From Chthoniobacterales bacterium (GTDB taxonomy: Bacteria > Verrucomicrobiota > Verrucomicrobiia > Chthoniobacterales > UBA10450): 64,000 nt of DNA. The DNA lies in the NCBI GenBank assembly GCA_013821455.1, contig JACDGS010000003.1, forward strand, positions 62,001 through 126,000, read 5' to 3'. The translations under genes were made by a program, and so were the position numbers. Below the pieces are notes generated by a model. The model had not been told where the DNA came from, did no database searches, and saw nothing but the letters and a program-made list of their open reading frames with translations. Below, one piece after another: positions 20,754 through 30,108 of this stretch (its first letter is position 1; each line of letters starts with the position of its first letter).

Positions 20754-22214
20754 ATGACGACGGCCGGCTCACGAATAGCATCGCAGTTCTCGTCACTCCT
20801 CCTGCTCGCTCTCGCTACCGTCGGACTGCTCTCTCCGTTGCACGCTCAGGAAGAGGACACCCCCTCGCCTTCTCCCACAGACGCGCAGGCCGCAGCAACA
20901 CCCGAGCCGACTCCGCCCCCGGCGAGCGACGAATCGGTCGCCGACCGAAAGCAGGAGCAGGTGGTCGCGGAAGGACGTCGGCGTGCCAAAGAGGAAGCGA
21001 CCTCCGAAAGCGCCAAACCGGAAGACGTCGACTTAACACCGGCGCCGGATCAACGAGCGCTGCCTGGCAATGACAACGCCGCTCCCGCTACAGGTCACGA
21101 GCAATCATCTACGCAAAGACGTCTGCGCTATCAGATCGGCCTGACCTTGCGCACCGTTTACGATGACAATATCAACATTAGTAAATTCGATCGGCAATCG
21201 GATCTCTACACCACGATCGAGCCGACGATCAATGTAGGGTTTGGCGATCCGGATAATAACTTCCTCGCACTGACTTATTCCCCCAGCGCGTTCATCTTCA
21301 TATCTCATTCTGAGAATGACACACTTCAGCACATCATCTCTTTAGCTGGGCAATATCGGTTCCCGCAGATAACGGTGAACCTGAGCGAAGAGATTCAGAT
21401 TCTCGATGGAACTGGTCTTAACTCAGCGACTGGCACGGGAACGGATTTTACTCGCACGAATCTCGATGTCTCCGGTCGAACGCGACTGAATGTTTATAGT
21501 ACGCGTGTGGATGCGAATTATTCACTTACTGGCAAAACATTTTTAACCGCTGACTTGAGTTACAGCCTCTCGGATTACTCCACCCTGCTCAGCTCATCGG
21601 TTATCTCGGGCAATGTCTATGCTAACTATATCTATAGCCCGAAGCTCTCGATTGGCTTGGGCGCGACCGGAGGTTACGACACTTCCGAATCGCGTAACGA
21701 TAACCAGACTTTTGAGCAGATAAACGTTCGCGCTTCTTATGAGCTCACCGGTAAGGTGAGTGCTTCGATTTCGGCTGGCTTCGAGTTCCGCCAAACCGAG
21801 GGCGGCGGTAGTGATAACGGCTCTCCCGTTTTCGACGGCACTATTTTATACCAACCCTTTGATGGCACCAGCGTCTCTCTCCTCCTCTCCCGGCGCACGG
21901 AAAACTCGGCCACACTTGCCGGCCAGGATTTCCATTCCACACAGGCAACCTTGTCCATTCGGCAACGGCTTTTGCAGCGTTTCTTCGTCGGCCTCAGCAT
22001 CGGCTACGAAAACTCGACCTACTTCACCACCGGCGCTGGGTTTGATTCCAACCGGAGTGACGACTACTTTTTCGCTCAGGGTTCGATCGATTTTAATATC
22101 ACCAACTTCTGGACGGCAGGCGTCTTTTATTTCTATCGTGAGAGTAGTAGCTCGTTCGACCTCTTCAGTTTTTATGATAACCAGATCGGCTTCCGCACCT
22201 CCTTTACTTTCTAG
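20754..22214 (+). CDS. Outer-membrane beta-barrel protein of the EPS locus
   Basis: A signal peptide (LLLLALATVGLLSPLHAQ) is followed by a charged Pro/Glu linker (about 30-120). A long series of alternating hydrophobic/polar strands (YQIGLTLRTVYDDNINIS, FLALTYSPSAFIFIS, SISAGFEFRQTEGG) follows, ending in FRTSFTF. A C-terminal Phe after a beta-strand is the outer-membrane insertion signal. Barrels of this kind (EpsL/'beta-barrel 2' type) accompany Wza-Wzc export systems. The downstream export gene begins inside its last codons (22174), indicating translational coupling. Coding is continuous and intact. Confidence 0.8.
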   Translation: MTTAGSRIASQFSSLLLLALATVGLLSPLHAQEEDTPSPSPTDAQAAATPEPTPPPASDESVADRKQEQVVAEGRRRAKEEATSESAKPEDVDLTPAPDQRALPGNDNAAPATGHEQSSTQRRLRYQIGLTLRTVYDDNINISKFDRQSDLYTTIEPTINVGFGDPDNNFLALTYSPSAFIFISHSENDTLQHIISLAGQYRFPQITVNLSEEIQILDGTGLNSATGTGTDFTRTNLDVSGRTRLNVYSTRVDANYSLTGKTFLTADLSYSLSDYSTLLSSSVISGNVYANYIYSPKLSIGLGATGGYDTSESRNDNQTFEQINVRASYELTGKVSASISAGFEFRQTEGGGSDNGSPVFDGTILYQPFDGTSVSLLLSRRTENSATLAGQDFHSTQATLSIRQRLLQRFFVGLSIGYENSTYFTTGAGFDSNRSDDYFFAQGSIDFNITNFWTAGVFYFYRESSSSFDLFSFYDNQIGFRTSFTF

Positions 22215-22908
22215 GCTTGCCTTGCCCTTACTGGCCGGCCTGCTTCTCGGAACGCATTTCGCTTCCGCACAGTCGAACATTTTCAACGCGCCGCGTCCGC
22301 CCGCTGTGAGCGCGCCCTCTGCCGCGCCTTACACTGCCCCCGCACCAGCAACTGGATCTGCGAATACGGGCGCTCCCATCACCGAAGCGATCAGCGCGCC
22401 CGCCGGTTATATCTTAAGCGCCAACGATCAGGTCGCAGTCGAAGTCTTTGGCGAAGAGGATCTCCGCAGCAACGGACGGCTTAACGGCGAAGGCAATCTC
22501 AGCGTACCCCTGCTCGGCTCGGTTCACCTCGGCGGACTTAATCTTAGTCAGGCCACCGCGCGTCTCACGGAGTTATACGGTCGCGACTATCTGGTGAATC
22601 CAAAGATCAGTGTGTCGCTCCTGGGTTATGCCAAGCGCCGGTTCACCATGCTCGGCCAGATTAATCGGCCAGGCAGCTATGAGATGCCCGATGGCAGCCC
22701 CGGCGGGATCGACCTGCTCGAAGCGGTCGCCACTGCTGGCGGTTACACCCGCATCGCGGCGCCGGAGCGCATCAGCGTGCGTCGTCACCGCGATCGCGGC
22801 GGCGATCAAATTCTGAAAGTGAATGCAAAGAAGTTAGCCAAGGCTGAAGGCGCCAGCTTTCTCGTCGTTCCCGGGGACACCGTGACCGTAGGCGAAAGTA
22901 TTTTCTAA
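22174..22908 (+). CDS. Polysaccharide export protein (Wza/OtnA family)
   Basis: ATG 22174 (MITRSASAPPLLSRLALPLL) lies within the end of the barrel gene, a 41-bp overlap. The signal peptide ends near THFASAQ. The Poly_export domain begins GYILSANDQVAVEVFGEEDL and includes SVPLLGSVHLGGLNLSQA. A SLBB-type domain follows: RFTMLGQINRPGSYEMPDG, LLEAVATAGGYTRIAAPERI. The family forms the periplasm-spanning outer-membrane channel through which EPS leaves the cell. No lipobox is evident, unlike E. coli Wza. The co-polymerase follows after 37 bp. Confidence 0.9.
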   Translation: MITRSASAPPLLSRLALPLLAGLLLGTHFASAQSNIFNAPRPPAVSAPSAAPYTAPAPATGSANTGAPITEAISAPAGYILSANDQVAVEVFGEEDLRSNGRLNGEGNLSVPLLGSVHLGGLNLSQATARLTELYGRDYLVNPKISVSLLGYAKRRFTMLGQINRPGSYEMPDGSPGGIDLLEAVATAGGYTRIAAPERISVRRHRDRGGDQILKVNAKKLAKAEGASFLVVPGDTVTVGESIF

Positions 22909-22945
22909 ATGTCCGAGATTGTAAGACTCACCAAAGCCTTTTCCT

Positions 22946-25474
22946 GTGGATGCACTCACCTTTCTGCGCCAGTTCTATTTCCTTATGAATAACCCTCCAG
23001 CTTCTAGCTTGCCGGGCGGGACCGGGATGCCGCAAGGAATCCAGGACATCACCATCGAACCTCGCCGTGGGTTCGACTTTCGCCACTTCTGGCATTCGAT
23101 CATGGAGCGGCTATGGATCGTGGCGTTGTGCACGGTCGCCGGTCTCTTCCTTTCTCTTGGATACCTCGCGCGCACACCGAAGCTCTATCAAAGTCACGCC
23201 GTGCTCGAGGTGGACTTCCAGGAGCCGACCATGATCACCGGCGAAGAAAACACTTCGCGCATACGGTCGATGTTTCTCGCCAGCCAGGAAGCATTGCGTA
23301 CAATCGAGCAGAACCTAACGAATCTAACTCTCATGGCCCGCGTCGTGCGCTCCGAAGGTTTGGCGGATGATGGCGGCCGCGCCCTCCTTGGCCGGGATGC
23401 GGATGAGCCTAACGAGCATAAGACTACGCCCGCTCCTTCCAAAGCTACACCTGCCGCCGCCACTGACACCTTCGGGGCCAGCGCCTTCACGCCCATGGAA
23501 GAAGGACTCGGCCGCGCTCTCTCCGGCATGGTAAAACCGGTCATTCGCCGCGGCACGCGTTTGATCGACCTTTACGTTACAAACCGCGATCCCGCGATGG
23601 CGCAACGTCTGGCTGATGCGGTCGGACGCGAGTATATCCGCATGTCGATCGAACGACGCGCCTCTTTCAGCCAGGAAAGTCTGCGCTACATGATGGAAGA
23701 AGAGGAGCGTCTGAAGGCTAACCTGCGCAAGAGCGAAGCAGCGGTTGCGGAATACAAGGCCAACACACCTGACGCGCTGCAACTGGGTGGTGGCGCCGCC
23801 GCCACCGGCACGCAACAAGGCGCTGGAGCAGGCGGCGGGCGCGGCGGCCTCGTGGAAGACCAACTTCAGGACCTAACGAGTAAAGTAACTTCCGCAAAAA
23901 CCGATCGCGTTCGCCTGGAAAGCGAGTTGAGTCAGATAGAACAAATCGGTAATAATACCGATGCGCTGCTGAACATTCCAAGTATCGCCAACGCGACAAC
24001 AGTCGTCGATCGTCGTCGCGACGTAGCGCAGATGGAAACCACCGTCGCCAGTCTGCAACAGCGCTACAAATCGAAACATCCCAAAATGATGGCCGCGCAG
24101 GCGGCCTTGACCGAAGCGAAGAATGCGCTTGGTCGCGCCGTCCTCATGCAGCCCGATGTCCTGCGCAACGTTCTCTCTCAGGCGCGCGCGGCGGAGACGA
24201 GTCTGGGCTCGGCCACGCAGGACCAGGAAAAAGCCGCGATAGCTCTAAACAAAGCAGCCATCGGCTATCAGGAACTTGCGCGGCAGGCCGAGACGGATCG
24301 TGCTCTTTACGAAAGCGTCCTGCGGCAGATTAAGGAGACTAACCTAACCAAGGATGTCAAAACGAATGCAGTCAGTGTCGCCGAGCATGCGATCCTCCCC
24401 TACACACCCGCCAGCCCGCAGCCCTTTAAGGCGATAGCTCTCGGCTTACTCGGCGGCCTGGCCGCCGGACTCGGATTCATTTATGGAGCGGATGTGTTGG
24501 ACCGCTCGATCAAGACTGTTGACCAGGCTGAGGGACTTCTGGGTTTGCCGGTCCTCGCGGCCGTGCCGGAAAAGACCGATCCGGCGCGCACGAAAACTAA
24601 AAGCAAAAAGATAGTCGATGCTCGCACCACTTATCGCCTGGTCGCCGAAGCGCCCGAAGGCCCGGTCGCGGAATCGTTTCGTAACTTGCGCGCGTCGCTC
24701 TCTCTTCTTGGACCGGAGATAGAACGCAGGGTGTTTCTTTTCACGAGCGCTCTTCCTAGCGAGGGTAAGAGTTTTACCAGCGCGAACTATGCTCTGGCTC
24801 TCGCGCAACAGGGTTATCGCGTCCTGCTTGTCGATGGTGACTTAAGGCGCCCCAGCTTGCATAGGATATTTCTCGGTTCCGATGAGCACGGTAGAACCAT
24901 CAAGCCGGATAGCAGCGCTCCTGGGATCGTCGATTGCCTGGTCGGTAAAGCGGACCTCTCCACCGCCGTCCGCCGTGTCCTCGCCCGCGATGTCGATGTC
25001 ACCGGTGCGACCAGGGATGACGCGGTCGAATTTACAACCGCCACGGGCGGACAATTCTCCATCCTCGCCGGTGGCCGGCGCGCGCCGAATCCGGCGGAGT
25101 TGCTTAGTGGACCGTCCTTCGGCGAACTGATAGCATCCGCCGCGCGGCTCTTCGATCGCGTAGTCATCGATAGCGCACCCATTATCGCGGTCAGCGATAC
25201 CCTGCTCATGATGCCCTTTGTTCAGACGGTTAGCCTGGTGGTGCGAGCGGCCAAGACACCGCGCAACGCTGCGCATCGCGCCCTAAGTCTCCTCATCACA
25301 GCGGGCGCGCGTCCCGCGGGAGTTATCCTTAACCGTCTCCCGCGCCGGCGCGGAGTAGGACACTACTACTACTATGCATCTCACGGTTACGGAGCCGGCG
25401 AAGGTTCCTATGGAGCAAGAGAAGGCTCCTACCAGCAAAGGAAGGAAGGAAAGACCTCGATCTTGTCTCGTTAG
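22946..25474 (+). CDS. Wzc-like polysaccharide co-polymerase / BY-kinase
   Basis: An N-terminal Wzz domain (HFWHSIMERLWIVALCTVAG as TM1), a long periplasmic coiled-coil (about 250-470), a second TM (AIALGLLGGLAAGLGF), then a P-loop kinase. The kinase has Walker A SALPSEGKSFTS (about 600), Walker A' LLVDGDLRRPSL, and Walker B VVIDSAPII. The C-terminal tail is Tyr-rich (GHYYYYASHGYG), as in autophosphorylating BY-kinases controlling chain length. GTG 22946 is the longest start; ATG 22985 (MNNPPASS) is equally plausible. The TAG stop belongs to a TCGTTAGGC copy at 25468. Motif copies at 23316, 23408 and 23872 show this gene belongs to the backbone class. Confidence 0.92.
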   Translation: MDALTFLRQFYFLMNNPPASSLPGGTGMPQGIQDITIEPRRGFDFRHFWHSIMERLWIVALCTVAGLFLSLGYLARTPKLYQSHAVLEVDFQEPTMITGEENTSRIRSMFLASQEALRTIEQNLTNLTLMARVVRSEGLADDGGRALLGRDADEPNEHKTTPAPSKATPAAATDTFGASAFTPMEEGLGRALSGMVKPVIRRGTRLIDLYVTNRDPAMAQRLADAVGREYIRMSIERRASFSQESLRYMMEEEERLKANLRKSEAAVAEYKANTPDALQLGGGAAATGTQQGAGAGGGRGGLVEDQLQDLTSKVTSAKTDRVRLESELSQIEQIGNNTDALLNIPSIANATTVVDRRRDVAQMETTVASLQQRYKSKHPKMMAAQAALTEAKNALGRAVLMQPDVLRNVLSQARAAETSLGSATQDQEKAAIALNKAAIGYQELARQAETDRALYESVLRQIKETNLTKDVKTNAVSVAEHAILPYTPASPQPFKAIALGLLGGLAAGLGFIYGADVLDRSIKTVDQAEGLLGLPVLAAVPEKTDPARTKTKSKKIVDARTTYRLVAEAPEGPVAESFRNLRASLSLLGPEIERRVFLFTSALPSEGKSFTSANYALALAQQGYRVLLVDGDLRRPSLHRIFLGSDEHGRTIKPDSSAPGIVDCLVGKADLSTAVRRVLARDVDVTGATRDDAVEFTTATGGQFSILAGGRRAPNPAELLSGPSFGELIASAARLFDRVVIDSAPIIAVSDTLLMMPFVQTVSLVVRAAKTPRNAAHRALSLLITAGARPAGVILNRLPRRRGVGHYYYYASHGYGAGEGSYGAREGSYQQRKEGKTSILSR

Positions 25475-25479
25475 GCTTG

Positions 25480-25511
25480 CAACGTTCAACGTTCAACGTT
25501 CAACGTTCAAC
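25480..25511. repeat. AACGTTC heptamer tandem repeat (4 units)
   Basis: Perfect 7-bp repeats lie between the convergent wzc-like and ligase-like genes, followed by TTTCAGC-type heptamers. The ligase gene's last codons (KVER, stop) are encoded by this array. Confidence 0.85.
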
Positions 25512-26981
25512 TTTCAGCTTTTCAGCCTTTCCCTTCCCCCATCTCCCGCTCCCCCAACAAATCCCTAGATAAGTTGCGACATAGAGTTGGATGGAAGAAA
25601 TCTGCAGCGGGAAATCGACCGCCGCGTGCAGTGCTACTCCTGCCAGGGCTACGACCGCGAGCGGGAGGAATAATTGCTGACGCGAATACCAGAGTGCGAG
25701 CTGTTGCTTATTCATAAGACTGCGTACAGCCACACCTATCCCTCCAAAAAAAACGGCGCCCCAAAGCGCGCCGCCGATCCAGCCCCACTCCAGCAGAGTT
25801 TGCAGATAGTCATCGTGCAGGAACAGCCAACTGGCTTGATCGCGCGGATCGACGTCGTGCAGAAAAGTGGGAAAGACGACACTAAAGGTGCCCGGCCCAA
25901 AACCCAGCGCGCCCGCTTGCGGGAGCGCCTCGAGAGCTATGCGGTCAACCACCCATCGCGCGTCCTGCGTCCAACTCGAACGAAACCGCTCCCATCGGCC
26001 TAACGAACGATCGAGATGACTCGTTCGCACAACCGCCCACGTCGTCAGTCCACCAACCACAAGAGCAAGCAAAGCCGTCTTCATTTCCAAATGCCGCAGT
26101 GAGCGGAAGGATTTCCGCGCAAAGATCGCGAGCAGGACCAGCACCATCAGCCCCGCCAGAAACTGTCCCATCCGCGAAGTATCCGAAGCCACCGCCACCA
26201 TTATAATGACCGAAAGAGTTAGCCACAGCGCGCGCGCCAGCGGATTCGCGGACCGAGTGACATAGCGATAAGCCAGTCCCAGAACCGCGGGCAGCGCCAG
26301 GTTAAGATAGGCGCCGGCGTTGCCGTGATAGTAGTAACTGGCAAAGAAAGTCGTGACCGCTCCTTCTCCCTCTTCCGGTGTCTGCCAGAAAGGCATCTGC
26401 GCGCCCGTCGCTTTCTGCACGAGACCTAGCAAAGCGATCGACCCGCCCGCCAGACCTATCGCCCACCAAATCCTCAAAACCCATCTCTCATCCTGGCTAA
26501 GACTTGCCATCACCCAGATACAGCCGACTAACGCCGTTACCCGCCACATCAAGGCGACACTGAGAAAGTAATCAACGGCGCCCGGTGCGGCCGCCACCGG
26601 TGCGCTTAGAGGCAGGAAGAAAGCGTAATCGTCATCAAAAATAGCACGAGCATTCAGCGCCATTCCCCACCCCAGCAAAAGCAGAACCGCCGTTAGGCCG
26701 AGTAGCGTCCATGAACGAAACTGCCTGCCTTCATAGCTCTCTCCCTCACGTCGCCGACCTACGTTAAGTGAAAGCGTACCTACCATCCAAAGACCAAACA
26801 CGCTCCCTAAGATCCAATTCAAATGCCGAATCGCAGACACACTCGTCCCACCCTCATCCCAGGGAGAGTAAAACAGAGCCACGACCAGTAACCAACCCGC
26901 GAGATGGCGGGCACTGCGGCCGATACGTTGCGCGAGTTCCACGATGTAACTATTAACCAATAACCATTGACCATTACTCAA
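25500..26981 (-). CDS. O-antigen ligase/polymerase-like membrane protein (Wzy_C)
   Basis: A 493-residue protein with about 11-12 TM segments. A long periplasmic loop contains GFGPGTFSVVFPTF and the signature HDDYLQTLLEWGWIGG, matching the conserved 'H(N/D)xYLxxLxExGxxG' of WaaL/Wzy_C proteins. These enzymes join or polymerise lipid-linked glycans at the outer face of the inner membrane. The two most C-terminal helices are followed by a tail derived from a heptamer repeat. A motif copy at 25998 is the last one before the 23-kb motif-free island. It is convergent to the wzc-like gene. Confidence 0.88.
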   Translation of the reverse strand: MSNGQWLLVNSYIVELAQRIGRSARHLAGWLLVVALFYSPWDEGGTSVSAIRHLNWILGSVFGLWMVGTLSLNVGRRREGESYEGRQFRSWTLLGLTAVLLLLGWGMALNARAIFDDDYAFFLPLSAPVAAAPGAVDYFLSVALMWRVTALVGCIWVMASLSQDERWVLRIWWAIGLAGGSIALLGLVQKATGAQMPFWQTPEEGEGAVTTFFASYYYHGNAGAYLNLALPAVLGLAYRYVTRSANPLARALWLTLSVIIMVAVASDTSRMGQFLAGLMVLVLLAIFARKSFRSLRHLEMKTALLALVVGGLTTWAVVRTSHLDRSLGRWERFRSSWTQDARWVVDRIALEALPQAGALGFGPGTFSVVFPTFLHDVDPRDQASWLFLHDDYLQTLLEWGWIGGALWGAVFFGGIGVAVRSLMNKQQLALWYSRQQLFLPLAVVALAGVALHAAVDFPLQISSIQLYVATYLGICWGSGRWGKGKAEKLKVER

Positions 26982-27041
26982 TCTTTGTCCTCAGACTGTT
27001 TCTTTTGAACTATCTTCTGGCACCTGTTACTCTTCGGCAAG

Positions 27042-27368
27042 ATGACACTCCTGCAACAGCGCGACCTCAAACGCCAGCAGCGACGACTGCAGGTTTATGA
27101 GGAGACTCGATCACGCCTGAAAAGCGCACTGGGCGATCTTCTTCCTTCCCAGCCTGTCATCCTTTTCGGTTCTCTCACACGACCCGGCGTCTTTAATGAC
27201 CGCTCCGACATTGATCTAGCCCTGGAAAAAGAACCCTCTCATCTCAACACGTGGCAGCTTACTGCTGCGCTGATGCAGCAATTGGATCGACCTGTCGATG
27301 TTGTTATTCTGCCTAAGTGTCGTTTCCGGGAAAAAATCATGCGCGAAGGAGAACGATGGACGCCATAG
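27042..27368 (+). CDS. MNT-type nucleotidyltransferase (antitoxin-like)
   Basis: A 108-residue minimal nucleotidyltransferase. It has the hallmark VILFGSLTRPGVFNDRSDID, i.e. GS-x(10-12)-DxD, with a third acidic position in DVVIL. In MntA/HepT modules this enzyme AMPylates and neutralises the HEPN partner. It overlaps the start of the HEPN gene by 13 bp, the typical module arrangement. The pair sits on the + strand inside the otherwise minus-strand EPS region. Confidence 0.88.
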   Translation: MTLLQQRDLKRQQRRLQVYEETRSRLKSALGDLLPSQPVILFGSLTRPGVFNDRSDIDLALEKEPSHLNTWQLTAALMQQLDRPVDVVILPKCRFREKIMREGERWTP

Positions 27369-27829
27369 GGCTGCAGACTCTGCAAGCTGAGCTACAGGAT
27401 GACATCCGAGTCGCGTTGGATGCGTCGGATAAGGCAACCGAGCGCTTTGCGCGCGGCGATGAGATTGCCCGCGAAGCTTGCGCACACCAGCTTTGCCGAT
27501 TGTACAATGCTATCGAACAACTCGCCCTGCGCATCGCAAAGGCCTTCGAGAATAATATCGATGACGAGCAAGGCTGGCACAGCGCTTTGTTAGGCAGACT
27601 TAGTATCGCGATTCCGGGTGTCCGGCCTGCTTTCTTTCCTACTCCGCTAAAGGCTCCACTTAGAGAACTAAGAGCCTTCCGGCACGTTTTCGTCCACGCT
27701 TACGAATTGGAGTTCGACCCCGCGAAACTCGGGCTGCTCCTCAAGTATGCCAAAGCGGTCGCCGACCAACTGCCCGAGGCAGTAACGACCTTCATGGACA
27801 AGGTTTCGAAGGAACAAGGGTTGGAATAA
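27356..27829 (+). CDS. HepT-like HEPN ribonuclease toxin candidate
   Basis: Starting at ATG 27356 (MDAIGLQTLQAEL) inside the end of the MNT gene gives a 157-residue all-helical protein. The HEPN active-site motif R-x(4)-H is present in ELRAFRHVFVHAYELEFD. The partner protein, overlap and length (~150) match type VII-like HEPN/MNT toxin-antitoxin systems. Neighbour TA-like pairs of the same class are at 30109-30913 and 45666-46740. It is followed immediately by a strong terminator hairpin. Confidence 0.88.
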   Translation: MDAIGLQTLQAELQDDIRVALDASDKATERFARGDEIAREACAHQLCRLYNAIEQLALRIAKAFENNIDDEQGWHSALLGRLSIAIPGVRPAFFPTPLKAPLRELRAFRHVFVHAYELEFDPAKLGLLLKYAKAVADQLPEAVTTFMDKVSKEQGLE

Positions 27830-27855
27830 AAAAGGCGAGCAGATGCTCGCCTTTT
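27830..27855. terminator. Intrinsic terminator hairpin
   Basis: AAAAGGCGAGC, loop AGAT, GCTCGCCTTTT: an 11-bp stem with A- and T-tracts that can work in both directions. It starts directly after the HEPN stop codon (27827-27829) and also lies 24 bp beyond the end of the opposite-strand four-helix-bundle gene. Confidence 0.85.
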
Positions 27856-27878
27856 AGTTATTGGTTAATGGTTACTCG

Positions 27879-28265
27879 TTATTGGGAATGGGAACGTCTC
27901 AGGTAGTTCATGTAGCCATTTAGCAATCTTACGGCTGTTGTGGTCATCTCTCTGCCGCGCGTGATTAGGTCTTGGGGAATGAGTTCCTCATCGTGCGCGG
28001 CGATCAGATGGTCGAGGACTTCATAACATGAGCCGCGCGCATTGCTGCAAAACTTCGCATTATCCAAGTAATGGAAGCGGCCGTATCCCTCAGCAACATT
28101 CGCCGTCGCAGATCGCGCAGCGCGCAACATTTGATCTCCCAGGCGATATCGTTCCTCCTGGGGAAGTTGCGGAACGACCTCGCGGGCGACAAAGAGCCTA
28201 ACTGCACGACATGCCTTCCAACATTCAAGATCTTCAAACCCCTTAACAATCTTCGTGTCGTTCAA
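27879..28265 (-). CDS. Four-helix-bundle protein (23S IVP family)
   Basis: A 128-residue protein with FEDLECWKACRAVRLFVAREV, YRLGDQMLRAARSATANVAE and GYGRFHYLDNAKF. These match the 'FxDLxxWxxA...L..Q..RA..S...NIAEG.GR' pattern of the TIGR02436 / 23S rRNA intervening-sequence protein family. The fold is a small four-helix bundle, found as pentamers; function unknown. Two paralogues are in this window (47497-47847, 50171-50533). It is flanked by AT-rich heptamer repeats (27858-27890 and 28281-28335). Confidence 0.88.
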   Translation of the reverse strand: MNDTKIVKGFEDLECWKACRAVRLFVAREVVPQLPQEERYRLGDQMLRAARSATANVAEGYGRFHYLDNAKFCSNARGSCYEVLDHLIAAHDEELIPQDLITRGREMTTTAVRLLNGYMNYLRRSHSQ

Positions 28266-28280
28266 CTGCTCTCCCCACTA

Positions 28281-28335
28281 CCAAATAACCAATAACCGGG
28301 GCACCCGCCGCCACCAATAACCAATAACTATTAAC
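28281..28335. repeat. AT-rich heptamer repeats (CCAATAA / AACTATT)
   Basis: Blocks AACCAATAACC and ACCAATAACCAATAACTATTAACC occur around a short GC-rich spacer, followed by a CCGCTTCGCGG hairpin. The same wording recurs at 26950-26975, 27857-27885, 49445-49470, 49560-49605 and 51833-51950, and within the exosortase gene at 52400-52425. The family is seen only in and around the EPS island. Confidence 0.7.
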
Positions 28336-28350
28336 CGCCCGCTTCGCGGG

Positions 28351-29895
28351 CTACTGCCCCTTCCCAAACAACATCACATGCACAGTCTTGAGCGCGATCA
28401 TGGCATCGAGCTTCAGGGAATACCGGCGGATATAATAGAGATCATACTTCAGCTTCTCGATCGCATCCTGTTCGCTCTCGCCATAGGGATAATTTACCTG
28501 CGCCCATCCCGTGATTCCCGGCTTCACCAGGTGCCGGAAATGGTAGAACGGAATGAAGGTCTCATAACGTTCCGCGCACTTAGTCCACTCCGCGCGCGGA
28601 CCGATCAGACTCATCTCACCCCGAAAGACACTCCAGAGTTGTGGTAACTCGTCCAGCCGCAGTTTCCTCAGCCAGCGCCCAACTCTCGTTATGCGCGGAT
28701 CGCCCGGGCGTGTGTAAATGTCATCGAGAGTTTGCGCCGGCCGGTTTACCATCGTGCGAAACTTCGTGACAATGAATGGTTTTCCCCCGCGCCCTACTCG
28801 TTCCTGATGGTAGAAGATGGGACGCCCACTGCCTAACAAGACGAACAGCGCCGCCATGAGAAAAACCGGCGCGAGGACTACCATCAAGGCAAGACTCGCC
28901 AAAAGATCGCAAAGCCGTTTCAAATAATGATAAGGCGAGCTACGCGCCAGTTGAAACCCAGTCTGCAAAGGCCAGACCGGATCGATCGCATCCAGCGGCA
29001 CATATCGCCAATGCGACTCATAGAAAGACTCCAGGGTATAGACGCGCGACCTTTGGAACTGCGTGCGCACCAACCTTTCCAATAACTCTGTCGGTATTTG
29101 TTCGACGCGATCCGCGAGAATAACTCCGCTGTAATGCGTGCCTCCTCGCCGAAGCTTTGTCGCCACGTCTCCTTCGATCACTGGTGAGTCAGGCCCGGCA
29201 ATCGTCTCGCCCACTCTCTCCCCGACAGCATCGACAAACTCCAAACGATGTGTATCGGACGACCGCACATAAGCCTCATAAAATTTCTGGGCTAACTCGC
29301 CTGTTCCTATGACTAGGAAAGTGCGTTCTGCCAGCGTCGCCGCGATCCGCCAGCGCAACCAGCGCCGGTATTGCAGCGAGACAGGCGCGAAGATAATGAA
29401 GCTCAGTAAAAGCACGCCACGGCTCGGCTTCATGGTCTGGTCGAAAGTCGCCGCCGAGTAAATCAGCGCACTACTCACCACCGCCGCAGTCACTATCGCG
29501 AGAAGATGCTCCGTAGCGTAGGCCAGGCTTCTCGTCTCGGTATTGCGGTCGTACCCTCCGATGGTGAAGAGCGAAATCACGATCACCGTCACTTGCAGCA
29601 GATCGATGACGAAAAAGACAAATGATGATGAGTAGTAGGCATCACCGCGCAAAAGGCTCGTCACTCCGTAGATCAACAACCAGGCTGCGATATCCAGGAA
29701 TAAGACGAGGGCTGAAGCGGACCATTCCTGATCGGACGCGCGTGCAATCAACCCGCGTTTTGGCGCGGGCTGCGTGGCGGCGGCGGGGGGTGGCGCAGGC
29801 TCGCGTGCCGGGTGCGCCTCGCCGATTTTGATGGCGACGGTATCGCGGAACCGGAAAACCGGCCGCGGCGTCGTGGATATCTCTTCGTTACTCAT
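28351..29895 (-). CDS. Priming polyprenyl-phosphate glycosylphosphotransferase (WcaJ/WbaP-like)
   Basis: I start at ATG 29895 (MSNEEISTTPRP). An N-terminal cytoplasmic Pro-rich segment is followed by four TM helices and a Rossmann-like domain (TFLVIGTGELAQKFYEAYVR). The catalytic bacterial sugar transferase domain begins at YLKRLCDLLASLALMVVLAP and includes PIFYHQERVGRGGKPF, KFRTM, RKLRLDELPQLWSVFRGEMS, and GITGWAQVNYPYG. The enzyme attaches the first sugar phosphate to undecaprenyl phosphate and starts EPS repeat-unit assembly. It is the last gene of the minus-strand cluster in transcription order, separated from it by a TA-like pair. Confidence 0.95.
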   Translation of the reverse strand: MSNEEISTTPRPVFRFRDTVAIKIGEAHPAREPAPPPAAATQPAPKRGLIARASDQEWSASALVLFLDIAAWLLIYGVTSLLRGDAYYSSSFVFFVIDLLQVTVIVISLFTIGGYDRNTETRSLAYATEHLLAIVTAAVVSSALIYSAATFDQTMKPSRGVLLLSFIIFAPVSLQYRRWLRWRIAATLAERTFLVIGTGELAQKFYEAYVRSSDTHRLEFVDAVGERVGETIAGPDSPVIEGDVATKLRRGGTHYSGVILADRVEQIPTELLERLVRTQFQRSRVYTLESFYESHWRYVPLDAIDPVWPLQTGFQLARSSPYHYLKRLCDLLASLALMVVLAPVFLMAALFVLLGSGRPIFYHQERVGRGGKPFIVTKFRTMVNRPAQTLDDIYTRPGDPRITRVGRWLRKLRLDELPQLWSVFRGEMSLIGPRAEWTKCAERYETFIPFYHFRHLVKPGITGWAQVNYPYGESEQDAIEKLKYDLYYIRRYSLKLDAMIALKTVHVMLFGKGQ

Positions 29896-30108
29896 GGGGG
29901 TGCACGAAAATGCAACTTTCATGCAATCGAGGAAAGGATATTTTTAAGAAAATGTTGGAAAGCTGGCGTAACGCAGGCTGCCAGGGCGAGACTGGACTTT
30001 GAAATGCGTAGCAACAGCCGAGTTCCAAAGCTAAGAATCCCGAAAGCCGGGAGCTCCAAATACAGTCTGCAGCTCTCCGACTTGCAGAGGCGGAGGCGCG
30101 AAGCAGGG